Positions 27,278 to 35,290 of a DNA stretch of 64,000 bases are shown piece after piece (the first letter of the stretch is position 1; each line of letters opens with the position of its first letter). Location of the stretch: contig JAGBPS010000019.1 of the NCBI GenBank assembly GCA_017633255.1, positions 1-64,000 of the forward strand. Direction: 5' to 3'. Both the position numbers and the translations under genes were made by a program. A model generated the notes under the pieces. The model was not told the DNA's origin. It saw only the letters and a program-made list of their open reading frames with translations, and searched no databases. The stretch comes from Bacteroidales bacterium (lineage in GTDB: Bacteria > Bacteroidota > Bacteroidia > Bacteroidales > WCHB1-69).

Positions 27278-30235
27278 ATGACCTTCCTCCGGCAACTGGC
27301 ACAAACCATTCTGCAACGCGACGATATCACGCTGAAAGACACGCTGATAGTGCTGCCTAACAAGCGTGCCCGGAGGATGCTGCAGCAAGAGCTGGCTGCA
27401 GGTATCTCGAAACCCTGCTTCTCCCCCACCATCTTCTCTATCGACGAATTCATCCACAAACTGTCGGATTACACCCTCTGCGATGACATCGAGCTGCTAC
27501 ATATCCTGTTTCAGGCCTATCAGCAGTTCGAGCATGCCCACAGCGAAAAGCTGGCGTCTTTCCTCTCGTGGGCTGAGACTTTCATCCACGATATCAGCGA
27601 GATAGACATGCAGTTGGCCGACGCCTCCAGGATTTTCGGAAACCTGTCGGACATCAAGGAGTTGGAAACCGTTTTCGGCCGAGAAACCCTCAGTCCTAAC
27701 CAACAGCGTTACCTGAAATTCTACAGCAGCCTGCACGAGCTTTACCTAGGTTTTAACAGTTTTTTAGACAAAGAAAAACTCGCTTACGAGGGCAAAATTT
27801 ACAAAGATGTGGCCGAACATTTGCTGGATTATGCCCCTAAATTCAAGTTCAAACGTTATATCTTCGCCGGCTTCCAGACCCTTTCGCCCTCCGAGATGGC
27901 CTTGGCACAATACTACCATCAGGAGCATCAAGCTGAATTCTATTTTGATATTGATGATTTCTATCGCAGCAACTACACGCCTTTTATCAATATCCTTCAG
28001 AATAAACTGAAATTAAAAGACCTTAACTGGATTCATCAGGATTATGCTTCCATCCCGAAAGAGATTTTCCTGGTGGGAGCCTCCAAATCGATGAACCAGA
28101 TTTTCTATGCCATCGAACAACTGAACCGAATTGAAAAGGAAGAAGGCAGCCTCAACAACACCGTGCTGGTTTTTGCCGACGAGAAACTGCTCATTCCTTT
28201 CATCCACTGCTACGACTGCAGCAAGGCCAACCTCACCATGGGCTACCCTCTGGCGGCCACCCCAGCCTACGCCCTGCTCGCCAGCCTTATCAGCAGCGCC
28301 CGAAATGGACAACGCTTCCAAAGCATACAGCAGCAAGACGAAATGCTGTACTACCACCGCGATGTGTTCAGCTTCTTCAGAAACCCGCTGATTGTCAACT
28401 ACCTGTTCAGCAACGCCCAACAGCACGGGGAGTTCATCAAAGACCTGCTGGCACTCAACAGCATCCTTTATCCCCGCCAAGCCTTGCGTTTCCCGACCAA
28501 TGGCACCCTCGAAGCCCCCGAATTTCCTGATTTATCAGGTACTCCCGCAGATATGCTCCAGTCGGTCACCAGTTTCTTCGAACTGCTGCAATCACAGTGC
28601 ATACAGGCAGGTACTTCTTCTTTCGACCAGCACTGTCTCAGCATGATTATCGACGGACTGCAGGAGGCCATGCGCTATCTGCAACATTTCCATACCGACA
28701 CCACCGACTTGGAATCCGCTGTTTTCATCATCAACCACCTCATCCAGCGCAACTCCATCCCCCTCAAGGGAAGTCCGTCGGAAGGCCTGCAGATTATGGG
28801 TTTGCTGGAAACCCGAACTCTGGATTTCAAGAACGTCATCATGCTGTCGGTCAACGAAGGCACCTTGCCGGCAGGCCGCAGCTCCAACTCGCTGATACTG
28901 CACGAGGTGAAGCGCTATTTCGACCTTCCTACCTACCAAGAGAAAGACACGGTTTACGGCTATCACTTCTTCCGTCTGCTACAGCGCGCCGAGCAGATCC
29001 ACATTCTGTACAATACCGACTCGGACACCAGTCTGGCGGAAAAAAGCCGTTTCCTGAAGCAGCTTGACTTTGAAATCAACGCCCAGCATCTAAGTAACAT
29101 ACAACTCCATGAGCTGGTGCTGCCCACCATGGTCAGCTCGGAACAGCAGAACAAAGAATTCAGCATTGCGAAGACCGATGCCATTGTGGAGAAACTGCTC
29201 AACATGGAATACACCTATTCCCAACTGAACAACTACCTCAACTGTCCGCTCCAGTTCTACCTCAAGCACGTCGCCAAAATAGAGCCTGCCGAGGACATCT
29301 CCGAAAGTGTGGAGCAGAAACTCATCGGCAACGCCATCCATGATCTGCTGGACGAAATTGGCCAACAACTGATTGACAAACCGACCGCCTACCCACAAAT
29401 TATTGGCGAAAGCCTGCGAAATATCGACGATGCCGTGGAAAAAGCCATGCGGAAAGCCGTTCTCCAAGAACATAAAAACAGCGACGAGAACAAGATCTAC
29501 ATCGACCTCAGCCGGGGGAAGAGCTTTCTGGCCACCGAAGTCGTCAAGAAGGCGGTGACAAGTTACCTCAACAAGCTGAAAGAGGATTTCGAACAGGCTG
29601 AAAAAGAGCAATACAGCTTCAAGATTCTGGCCACAGAGCAAAAGCTGACCGCCACCGTCAATGTGGACAAACAGCCTATAAAGCTGAAAGGCTTCGCCGA
29701 CCGCATCGACCTGCGGAAAGGTCTTGTCACCCTCCTGGACTACAAAACTGGCTATGTGGACGACAAAGGACTGAAATGCGATGACCTGTCCGACATCTTC
29801 ACCGGTACGGAACACAAACAACTGCTGCAGCTGCTGATGTACGCCTACCTTTTTGACAGGGGTCAGGAGACAGGGGACAGGGTACAGGATACAGGATACA
29901 GTGATCAGGGGACAGCTAATGAAATCCAAAATCCAAAATCCCAGTGCCCCAAAAACTGTCAACTGTCAACTGTCAACTACTCCTGCGGTATCATCAGCTT
30001 CCAGCGCCTGTACAAAAAAGAGCAGCACGAGCTCTACCCCACTTTTCAGTTATCAGGGGACAGCAACCAGGAAACAGGGGACAGGATACAGGGGACAGAT
30101 AGTGAAATCCAAAATCCAAAATCCCAGTCCCCAAAAATCTGTCAACTGTCAACTGTCAACTGTCAACTCGGAAAGCCTCATCACACCCGAAATACTGGAA
30201 CTTTTCGAAAGACATCTCATCAATCTGCTGCGTGA
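27278..30235 (+). CDS. AddB-like helicase/PD-(D/E)XK nuclease, frameshifted near the C-terminus
   Basis: The visible frame gives 985 residues. It starts MTFLRQLAQTILQRDD with an inactivated-helicase-like N-terminal part (VLPNKRARRMLQQEL). A UvrD-C-like middle follows (NVIMLSVNEGTLPAGRSSNSLI), then a RecB-type nuclease domain with YSQLNNYLNCPLQFYLKH, GNAIHDLLDE, KGFADRID and TLLDYKTGY as the catalytic D..DxK. The family acts in recombination repair. Two ~115-bp heptamer-repeat insertions lie at 29862-29984 and 30050-30172. They read as the related peptides NEIQNPKSQCPKNCQLSTVN and SEIQNPKSQSPKICQLSTVN. After the second, the frame runs into an early stop at 30235, while the true C-terminus continues in another frame to 30341. 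The product is truncated or phase-variable, or the assembly is wrong. Confidence 0.75.
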   Translation: MTFLRQLAQTILQRDDITLKDTLIVLPNKRARRMLQQELAAGISKPCFSPTIFSIDEFIHKLSDYTLCDDIELLHILFQAYQQFEHAHSEKLASFLSWAETFIHDISEIDMQLADASRIFGNLSDIKELETVFGRETLSPNQQRYLKFYSSLHELYLGFNSFLDKEKLAYEGKIYKDVAEHLLDYAPKFKFKRYIFAGFQTLSPSEMALAQYYHQEHQAEFYFDIDDFYRSNYTPFINILQNKLKLKDLNWIHQDYASIPKEIFLVGASKSMNQIFYAIEQLNRIEKEEGSLNNTVLVFADEKLLIPFIHCYDCSKANLTMGYPLAATPAYALLASLISSARNGQRFQSIQQQDEMLYYHRDVFSFFRNPLIVNYLFSNAQQHGEFIKDLLALNSILYPRQALRFPTNGTLEAPEFPDLSGTPADMLQSVTSFFELLQSQCIQAGTSSFDQHCLSMIIDGLQEAMRYLQHFHTDTTDLESAVFIINHLIQRNSIPLKGSPSEGLQIMGLLETRTLDFKNVIMLSVNEGTLPAGRSSNSLILHEVKRYFDLPTYQEKDTVYGYHFFRLLQRAEQIHILYNTDSDTSLAEKSRFLKQLDFEINAQHLSNIQLHELVLPTMVSSEQQNKEFSIAKTDAIVEKLLNMEYTYSQLNNYLNCPLQFYLKHVAKIEPAEDISESVEQKLIGNAIHDLLDEIGQQLIDKPTAYPQIIGESLRNIDDAVEKAMRKAVLQEHKNSDENKIYIDLSRGKSFLATEVVKKAVTSYLNKLKEDFEQAEKEQYSFKILATEQKLTATVNVDKQPIKLKGFADRIDLRKGLVTLLDYKTGYVDDKGLKCDDLSDIFTGTEHKQLLQLLMYAYLFDRGQETGDRVQDTGYSDQGTANEIQNPKSQCPKNCQLSTVNYSCGIISFQRLYKKEQHELYPTFQLSGDSNQETGDRIQGTDSEIQNPKSQSPKICQLSTVNCQLGKPHHTRNTGTFRKTSHQSAA
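29862..29984. repeat. Heptamer mosaic element inside the AddB-like gene, copy 1
   Basis: CAGGAGA / CAGGGGA / ACAGGAT words, then ATCCAAA twice, then CCCAGTGCCCCAAAAA, then ACTGTCA three times. It sits between LLMYAYLFDR and SCGIISFQRLYKKEQ, two segments that are adjacent or nearly so in the family. It keeps the frame. Confidence 0.8.
30050..30172. repeat. Heptamer mosaic element inside the AddB-like gene, copy 2
   Basis: Same order of words as copy 1 (ACAGGGG / ACAGGAT, ATCCAAA twice, CCCAGTCCCCAAAAA, then ACTGTCA three times). It breaks the frame. Loss of one 7-bp ACTGTCA unit would join the upstream frame to the downstream one. Confidence 0.8.
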
Positions 30236-30341
30236 CATCATCAACCCTGAACTACCATTTGTCCAGACCGATGATGAAAACCACTGCCGCTACTGTGACT
30301 ACGCCGCCATCTGCAAAAAGAGCACCACACAGGATGAGTAG
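30173..30341 (+). pseudogene. Displaced C-terminus of the AddB-like nuclease
   Basis: In the frame two bases away from the main ORF (codons at positions divisible by three) the sequence reads ESLITPEILELFERHLINLL, then INPELPFVQTDDENHCRYCDYAAICKK. The CxxC pattern with a PF(V)QTDDExxCxxCDY(x)xICxR motif is the usual end of Bacteroidota PD-(D/E)XK nucleases of this type, so this stretch belongs to the gene at 27278. Its stop TAG (30339-30341) lies inside a REP palindrome. Confidence 0.75.
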
Positions 30342-30365
30342 AGACGTTTCCTGAAACGTCTCTAC
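30338..30365. repeat. 28-bp REP-like palindrome, TTTC-core subtype
   Basis: GTAGAGACGTTTCC TGAAACGTCTCTAC, perfect but for the centre. It provides the stop codon of the displaced nuclease C-terminus. Confidence 0.85.
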
Positions 30366-30411
30366 AAGATTCGTCCACTTTTTGAATTCTTAATTTATAA
30401 CAAGAAAAACG

Positions 30412-31155
30412 ATGAAGTCTTTTTTCAGATTCACCGCTGGTGAGTGGGCTGCCTCCGCCCTCATTGGCCTATTGCTTTTGGCAGGCATTCTTTTTTATTT
30501 CCTTTACGAAAACGACGCTGTCGCCCATACCGACACTGCGGAATACCAGAAACTATCCCTGGAGTTCGAGAAAGAACAGCAACGGCTGGCGGATTCGGCA
30601 AAAGCAGCAAGACAGGCAAAATACCAAAACAGATATTCAAACAACAGCGGACAATACTCATACGACAGGCAACATCCTGTAGAGACGTTTCATGAAACGT
30701 CTCTACGACACTCGGGTGACAGCCTCAAAAGACAGCCCCAAAAACCGCAATACGCCATTGTCAAGGTAGAACTGAACCGTGCCGACACCAGCGACATCAT
30801 GCGTATTCCACAATTCGGCAGCAAGCGGGCACAGAAAATCGTAGAGTATCGCGACAAACTGGGCGGTTTCTACAGCCTTGCGCAGCTTCAGGAAATCTAC
30901 ATCCTGCAGAACATCAATTTGGAGTATGTCGAGAAATACTTCACTGCCGACCGCAAGCTGATCCGCAAAATCAACATCAACCAGTGCGACTACAAAACAT
31001 TGGTTTCGCATCCCTATTTCGACAGCTACCTCACTAAGACCATTCTCAACTACCGCCAGAAGAACGGACCCATCTGCGACATGTCACAGCTCCGTGACAT
31101 CACCCACATCTACGCGGAGTTGGAGGAGAAGTTACAATGGTATATTGAATTTTAA
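30412..31155 (+). CDS. ComEA-like helix-hairpin-helix protein, membrane-anchored
   Basis: 247 residues. There is an N-terminal membrane anchor (about 14-33, ASALIGLLLLAGILFYFLY), a charged, Lys/Gln/Tyr-rich linker (40-115), and helix-hairpin-helix modules of the ComEA type (VELNRADTSDIMRIPQFGSKRAQKIVEYRDKLGGF at about 120-155; ININQCDYKTLVSHPYF at about 188-205). Such proteins bind DNA non-specifically at the cell envelope and can act in DNA uptake. Codons 90-99 of the linker (VETFHETSLR) are encoded by a complete 28-bp REP palindrome in frame. It lies 70 bp after the nuclease C-terminus and may be co-transcribed. The DNA-uptake role is inferred. Confidence 0.75.
   Translation: MKSFFRFTAGEWAASALIGLLLLAGILFYFLYENDAVAHTDTAEYQKLSLEFEKEQQRLADSAKAARQAKYQNRYSNNSGQYSYDRQHPVETFHETSLRHSGDSLKRQPQKPQYAIVKVELNRADTSDIMRIPQFGSKRAQKIVEYRDKLGGFYSLAQLQEIYILQNINLEYVEKYFTADRKLIRKININQCDYKTLVSHPYFDSYLTKTILNYRQKNGPICDMSQLRDITHIYAELEEKLQWYIEF
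30679..30706. repeat. 28-bp REP-like palindrome inside a coding sequence
   Basis: Perfect inverted repeat GTAGAGACGTTTCA / TGAAACGTCTCTAC in the linker of the helix-hairpin-helix gene, only 313 bp from the copy at 30338 and of the same subtype. Confidence 0.85.
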
Positions 31156-31660
31156 ACTTCAAACTTTCCAAGGATGGAAAGTTTGCAAAGATCCTTTACC
31201 GATTTTTCTCTTCCAACTTTTTCCTTGATGAAAAAGTTGGCAAAAAATCAAGCCGACGGTAAGTGCAGCCGCACAAGCCCGTACCCCCCAACCGTCGGCC
31301 CTGCCCGCGCACGCAGCATCATAGCATTATTTGCAGGAACGCATCGAATGCGTCCGCATCTGCATTATGCATGCATATCATGTAGCACCTTGTAGCGCTG
31401 TAATCCCAGCGAACCAAGTGTCGAAGACACGTCATCCTAATAACCCCGCACGTAAGTGTGGGGCAAAAGGATGTACTCACTGTCTCCAAGCCTCGAAGAG
31501 GCGCTACGCACGCAGTGCAATTAACCCCTGACAAGGCCGAAGGCCGCAGTCTGGGGTAAGCATGACACACCCCTCCTCTCTTCGCGGCACACAAAAGACT
31601 CACCCCGAGGCTGGAACGAGCCTGCCGCGAAAGGGATAGTATCACCACAAAGAAAAACTA
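31156..31660. ncRNA. Structured GC-rich non-coding block, function unknown
   Basis: No convincing gene. It has an unusual density of perfect hairpins: CAAACTTTCC/GGAAAGTTTG (31160-31185), CCAACTTTTTC/GAAAAAGTTGG (31213-31240), GCCGACGGT/ACCGTCGGC (31252-31299), CGCAT-CGA-ATGCG (31340-31352), CGCTG/CAGCG (31396-31411), GTGTC-GAA-GACAC (31418-31430), CCCCGCAC/GTGTGGGG (31444-31463), GCCTC-GAA-GAGGC (31490-31502), ACCCCTGAC/GTCTGGGGT enclosing GGCC-GAA-GGCC (about 31524-31557), and a CTTCGCGGCA/TGCCGCGAAAG pair enclosing AGGCT/AGCCT (about 31578-31634). It could be a structured RNA or a cluster of hairpin repeats; the type label is provisional. Confidence 0.35.
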
Positions 31661-32199
31661 AAACCATATATCTATGATGTTCGTGGTAGTTCGGCAATTG
31701 CAATTGTCGTTTTAACTTGTCAGTCACAACAATAATTTCAAAATTCACAGAATTTTAAAGTGCAGTTCCAACTTGATCACAATTTCTCCTTTCAGAGAAA
31801 CATCGCCATCACCACAGGCAGCAAAGTGATATTACCGTCGTACCGAAAATCTCACAATTTTACCAGCCATCAAGCTGTTCTTACCTCATTTCTTCCGTAT
31901 ACTTTTTGATATACAGGCGCTGTTCGTTAAACTGGTAGTAGGGTATCACATATCTCCGATATACACATGAGATACTATATGCTTGTCACCACAGAGTGCG
32001 TCTGCGCCGCTTGTGTGGTGTTAATTGCGACTTCGGCACGTCTCATACCTCCAGCATGCCGTTATAGCCAATACAGAATGCCCGATCAACATTAAGAACC
32101 ATACAAAATCACTTTGACCAACCATTTAACAATTTAGAATTTAATCATAAATATTGAAAAATATTTTTCAACAAATTATATTCATATTAAAATTATTTA
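31661..32199. other. Intergenic region with possible decayed coding trace
   Basis: No ORF that I can support. CACCACA/TGTGGTG (31987-32020) could form a hairpin. On the minus strand a short open stretch ending at a stop at 31881-31883 reads RRYVIPYYQFNEQRLYIKKY, which looks protein-like and may be the end of a lost gene. From 32100 the DNA becomes AT-rich and leads into the promoter at 32200. Confidence 0.4.
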
Positions 32200-32207
32200 T
32201 ACTTTTG
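32200..32207 (+). promoter_or_regulatory. -7 promoter box TACTTTTG
   Basis: TAnnTTTG followed by CAG, 98 bases before ATG 32305. Confidence 0.55.
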
Positions 32208-32304
32208 CAGCGAAAATTCCGGTTCAAAAGGAAAACAGAAAACGAACACCAAAAAATTATTTAGACCGCAAATATTATTGTATAACATATTAATCCATAG
32301 AATT

Positions 32305-32817
32305 ATGAACACATCAACATTAGACCCTAAAACAATGAGCTGGGACGACATCAAAGAGGCTATGGCCGAAACCGACCGGAGAATGAAAGAGCTGCAAGGT
32401 CTATTTACTACCCAGTGGGGAAAACTGATTGAGGCATTGACGAAACCTGCGGCACTCAAACTGTTCAAGGAGAAAGGTATCAAAATTACACAGATTTATA
32501 GAGGCGCCCATTATGGAGAGTGGAATACGGGAGCAATGGAGGTGGATGTTATCCTTTGCAACACGATAGAAGCCGTGGCCGTAGAAGTGAAGACCACATG
32601 CAAAGTGGAAGATGTGAACTATTTTATGAAGCAGATGGAACACTTCAAGGAGGCTTTCCATCCCTTTGACAAATGCAAGGTCTATCCAGCCATCGCGGCC
32701 TTGCAATACGACGAGAATTCAGATATCTATGCTTTGAAGCACGGTCTATATGTGTTGCATACTAATGGCGATGGTCTTTTCTCTCTTACCGAACCCAATA
32801 ACAAATTGGTACTATAA
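32305..32817 (+). CDS. Small PD-(D/E)XK nuclease-like protein (DUF3782-type)
   Basis: 170 residues from ATG 32305; the longer TTG start at 32278 lacks support. A short helical N-terminus (DDIKEAMAETDRRMKELQGLF) precedes a fold with the nuclease signature MEVDVILCNTIEAVAVEVKTT: D in EVDVIL, then ExK in VEVKT. It ends in a beta-rich stretch (KHGLYVLHTNGDGLFSL). Relatives are widespread, often multicopy and of unknown role in Bacteroidota and cyanobacteria. The full-length catalytic core suggests an active nuclease or a restriction-like protein. It stands alone with its own promoter, next to the large non-coding region. Confidence 0.65.
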   Translation: MNTSTLDPKTMSWDDIKEAMAETDRRMKELQGLFTTQWGKLIEALTKPAALKLFKEKGIKITQIYRGAHYGEWNTGAMEVDVILCNTIEAVAVEVKTTCKVEDVNYFMKQMEHFKEAFHPFDKCKVYPAIAALQYDENSDIYALKHGLYVLHTNGDGLFSLTEPNNKLVL

Positions 32818-32860
32818 GATCACCCCTGTTCGGACGCATGCGGAGGAAGTCACATAAGAA

Positions 32861-33898
32861 CTATTTCAGGTATTCGGCAATCCGCAGGGCGGCAGAGCGG
32901 GCATCGGTCAGGCTGTCGTTGATGGACATGGGGCGTTTGCAACTACCCGCCACATAGAGTCCCGGCTGGGCAGTTTCATTGTCGCGCGCATGCGGATTCA
33001 CAGTGGTGGCAAAGCCGTAAGCATCGGCACAATTGCACTGGCGGGTCAAAGTTTTGGTACCCTCGGAAGGCTCCATACCCACCATCAGCACCAGCAAGTC
33101 GGCACTCATCTTCAGCGGCAAACCCACCAACGTATCCTCCGACTTAATCTGGATTTTGCCATCGTATGTTGACGCCGCCTCGGAGATACGACCACGGACA
33201 TAGCGCACCCCGTATTTTTCTTGCGACTCGCGGTACATCTCCTCGAAACCACCGCCCCACATGCGCAAATCCATGTAGAAAATATAGGTTTCCACCTCAG
33301 GCAAGAGTTTCCGCACCTCAATGGCCTGCTTGACCGCTGTCACACAGCACACCTTTGAGCAGTAATGATTGCCCGACTTCTCATCGCGCGAACCAACACA
33401 CTGTAAGAAGACAATTTTCTTGGGGATATCGCCAACAGCATTGAGGATTTTCCCTTCCTTGAGTTTCTTTTCCAAGTCGATGGAAGTTATCACACCAGGA
33501 TAGATGCCATAGCCCAGTTCTTCCTTGCGATGGGCATCGAACACCCTGTAACCAGTGGTCACCAGCACAGCATCGACCTGATAGCGGGCTCCCGACGCGT
33601 CCTGCAACTCCCATGCCATGATACCACCCGCTTCTGTGGCTGTGCTTGTCGATGCCACCGAAGTGATGGCTGTAGACAAATGCAGTTTGATATTGTCGCG
33701 GTTCAATTTAGCCTCCATTATCTCCACCAAGTCGGCAGCGGATGAGAAATCCGGAAAGAGAAAGGCCTTGTCACGAAGATTGTCCATGGTGGTTGCCGAT
33801 TTCTCGAAAAGCAACACTTCGGTTTCTTCCATGGCAGCTAATACTGATGCCGCCTCTATACCGGCCGGTCCGGCTCCTATGATTGCGATGGTTCTCAT
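32861..33898 (-). CDS. HdrA-like FAD/iron-sulfur oxidoreductase subunit
   Basis: 345 residues. An FAD-binding Rossmann motif starts the protein (IAIIGAGPAGIEAASVLA). The HdrA hallmark is present: FLQCVGSRDE followed by HYCSKVCCVTAVKQAIE, whose cysteines would hold a [4Fe-4S] cluster, then YIFYMDLRMWGGGFEEMYRE and VRYVRGRISE. It is close to the flavin core of HdrA and lacks the extra ferredoxin domains of methanogen HdrA (about 650 residues). Together with the HdrB-, HdrC- and HdrD-like products encoded just upstream on the same strand it should form a flavin-based electron-transfer complex; bifurcation is possible but unproven. It is the last gene of the run. Confidence 0.8.
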   Translation of the reverse strand: MRTIAIIGAGPAGIEAASVLAAMEETEVLLFEKSATTMDNLRDKAFLFPDFSSAADLVEIMEAKLNRDNIKLHLSTAITSVASTSTATEAGGIMAWELQDASGARYQVDAVLVTTGYRVFDAHRKEELGYGIYPGVITSIDLEKKLKEGKILNAVGDIPKKIVFLQCVGSRDEKSGNHYCSKVCCVTAVKQAIEVRKLLPEVETYIFYMDLRMWGGGFEEMYRESQEKYGVRYVRGRISEAASTYDGKIQIKSEDTLVGLPLKMSADLLVLMVGMEPSEGTKTLTRQCNCADAYGFATTVNPHARDNETAQPGLYVAGSCKRPMSINDSLTDARSAALRIAEYLK

Positions 33899-33942
33899 AT
33901 ATGTTTAATTGTTGAGTTGTTTAATTGTTGAATTGTATTTAT

Positions 33943-34053
33943 CGTTAAGACGTGGAAACGTGAAGATGCTCACTTCGTTCGCTCGTTAAGACGAAAGAAA
34001 ATCATCTTAACGTCTTGACGTCTTGACGAATGCACGCAGTGCATGTCTTTACG
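33943..34053 (+). repeat. Octamer-arm mosaic element between hdrA- and hdrB-like genes
   Basis: GTTAAGAC, GTGGAAAC, GTGAAGAT, CTCACTTCGTTCGCTCG (33969-33985), GTTAAGAC, spacer, GTCTTGAC words and hairpin ATGCACGCAGTGCAT (34030-34044). It runs opposite to the flanking genes. Confidence 0.8.
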
Positions 34054-34058
34054 GATCA

Positions 34059-35120
34059 TCACACTTTCAGCACGGTCGGCTTATCCGGCATAGCCAACAC
34101 CTTCCCCGAAACGCCTTTGTATTTCTCGTCGGGATTGTAGGCGATGCCGATTTTGTCCATCAGCGTCTCGCACTGCACCTGATGCAGCTGCAAACCCAGT
34201 GTCCACGGGTCATAACCCAGCAACAGGCCTGTCAGTTCCTCGTAAGTGAGCACCGGAATACCATAGCCGTCTTTGTCGTAGGTCTTGTGTTCCAGCTCGG
34301 AGATGGTATACTGCCATTTGTCCAGAAACATGCCGCAACCCGGGCAGTTGGTGAGGATAAAATCGGGCTCGTAAGGTTCCATCGACTCGAATTTCTTCTT
34401 GGAGTTGGCCACCGAGTAACCCCGGTTTTCCTGCACCAGATACTGGCGGAAGCCGAAGCCGCAGCAATGGCGTCTTTCGGGATAGTCAATCACCTCGCCG
34501 CCCCAGGCCTCAATCATGCCCGAGAGCACGTGCGGGAACTCCGACTTGCCCACACCCTTCTCCGGGAAAATCTTGGCATAATGGCAACCCACATGCTCCA
34601 CGGCCCGCAAAGGTTTGCCCGTGAAACGGTTCACCAGCTGGTACTTCATCTTAGGCTTCAAATCATTTCTGAATTTGAAGATAATATCAGACGGATGGGC
34701 GATATTCTTGGGCAGCTCGAACTCACGGCCGGTAGCCTCGCGCAAGTATTTACGGGCCTGCTCCAGCAAGGCGGGATCATGTTTCCACATCTCCACCATC
34801 TCTGTGAACACACCGAACGAGGTGACACACGAGGGCACATAATTTTCGTAGCCGTCCTCCGTCATCAGCGAGAACAAACGGGCCACCACCGTCATCGTGG
34901 TCTCAATGGGCACCACATCCGAATGATAGCCGATACCCGTACAGGTGTGCTGGTTGGCCTCGTCCTTAATGTCCTTGCCCAGCTCTTCCCGCATGATTTT
35001 CAGGAAAGCGGCCTCAGAGCCCGGAAAGAAGGTCTGACGGATACAGCTTCTTTCGTAGAAGTAATGGTCATCCGCAATCTCCTTTTGATATTCGTTCCAG
35101 AAACGTTTTTGTATTTGCAT
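34059..35120 (-). CDS. HdrB-like subunit with CCG cysteine-rich domain
   Basis: 353 residues. The C-terminal half has the CCG signature (CX~38CCGX~35CxxC) of the non-cubane [4Fe-4S] cluster in HdrB: HVGCHYAKIF, RRHCCGFGFRQ and TNCPGCGMFL. An N-terminal region carries scattered Cys residues (ERSCIRQTFFPG, QHTCTGIGYHSD, VPSCVTSFG) in place of a second canonical CCG domain. In HdrB this site cleaves disulfides; the physiological substrate here is unknown. It is encoded between the membrane HdrD-like gene and the HdrA-like gene. Confidence 0.8.
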   Translation of the reverse strand: MQIQKRFWNEYQKEIADDHYFYERSCIRQTFFPGSEAAFLKIMREELGKDIKDEANQHTCTGIGYHSDVVPIETTMTVVARLFSLMTEDGYENYVPSCVTSFGVFTEMVEMWKHDPALLEQARKYLREATGREFELPKNIAHPSDIIFKFRNDLKPKMKYQLVNRFTGKPLRAVEHVGCHYAKIFPEKGVGKSEFPHVLSGMIEAWGGEVIDYPERRHCCGFGFRQYLVQENRGYSVANSKKKFESMEPYEPDFILTNCPGCGMFLDKWQYTISELEHKTYDKDGYGIPVLTYEELTGLLLGYDPWTLGLQLHQVQCETLMDKIGIAYNPDEKYKGVSGKVLAMPDKPTVLKV

Positions 35121-35204
35121 GTTGGTTACTTCGTGTTAATGACTTCGTGTTTATTATTGCATGTTAATGACTTCGTGTTGGCGAGTTGATGCTTGGACTA
35201 TCCT

Positions 35205-35290
35205 AATTCTTAATCCCTGCAACCTGTATCCTGTAACCTGACACCTATTAATTATTAGTTTTCAACTTTCAGTTTTCAGTTTTCAACTTG
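35205..35290. repeat. Heptamer mosaic element
   Basis: AACCTGTATCCTGTAACCTG words, then TTTTCAGTTTTCAACTTTC words, running into the 3' end of the 591-aa gene. In reverse complement the first half matches the ACAGGAT / GGTTACA words of the elements inside the AddB-like gene. Confidence 0.7.

Noticed and set aside
31319-31648. 109-residue minus-strand frame in the structured block
   Set aside because: It runs through many perfect hairpins and resembles no family I know; the hairpins explain the sequence better.
34023-35189. 388-residue plus-strand frame opposite the HdrB-like gene
   Set aside because: Antisense shadow of a gene with clear CCG motifs; its His-rich, low-complexity composition is typical of antisense reading.
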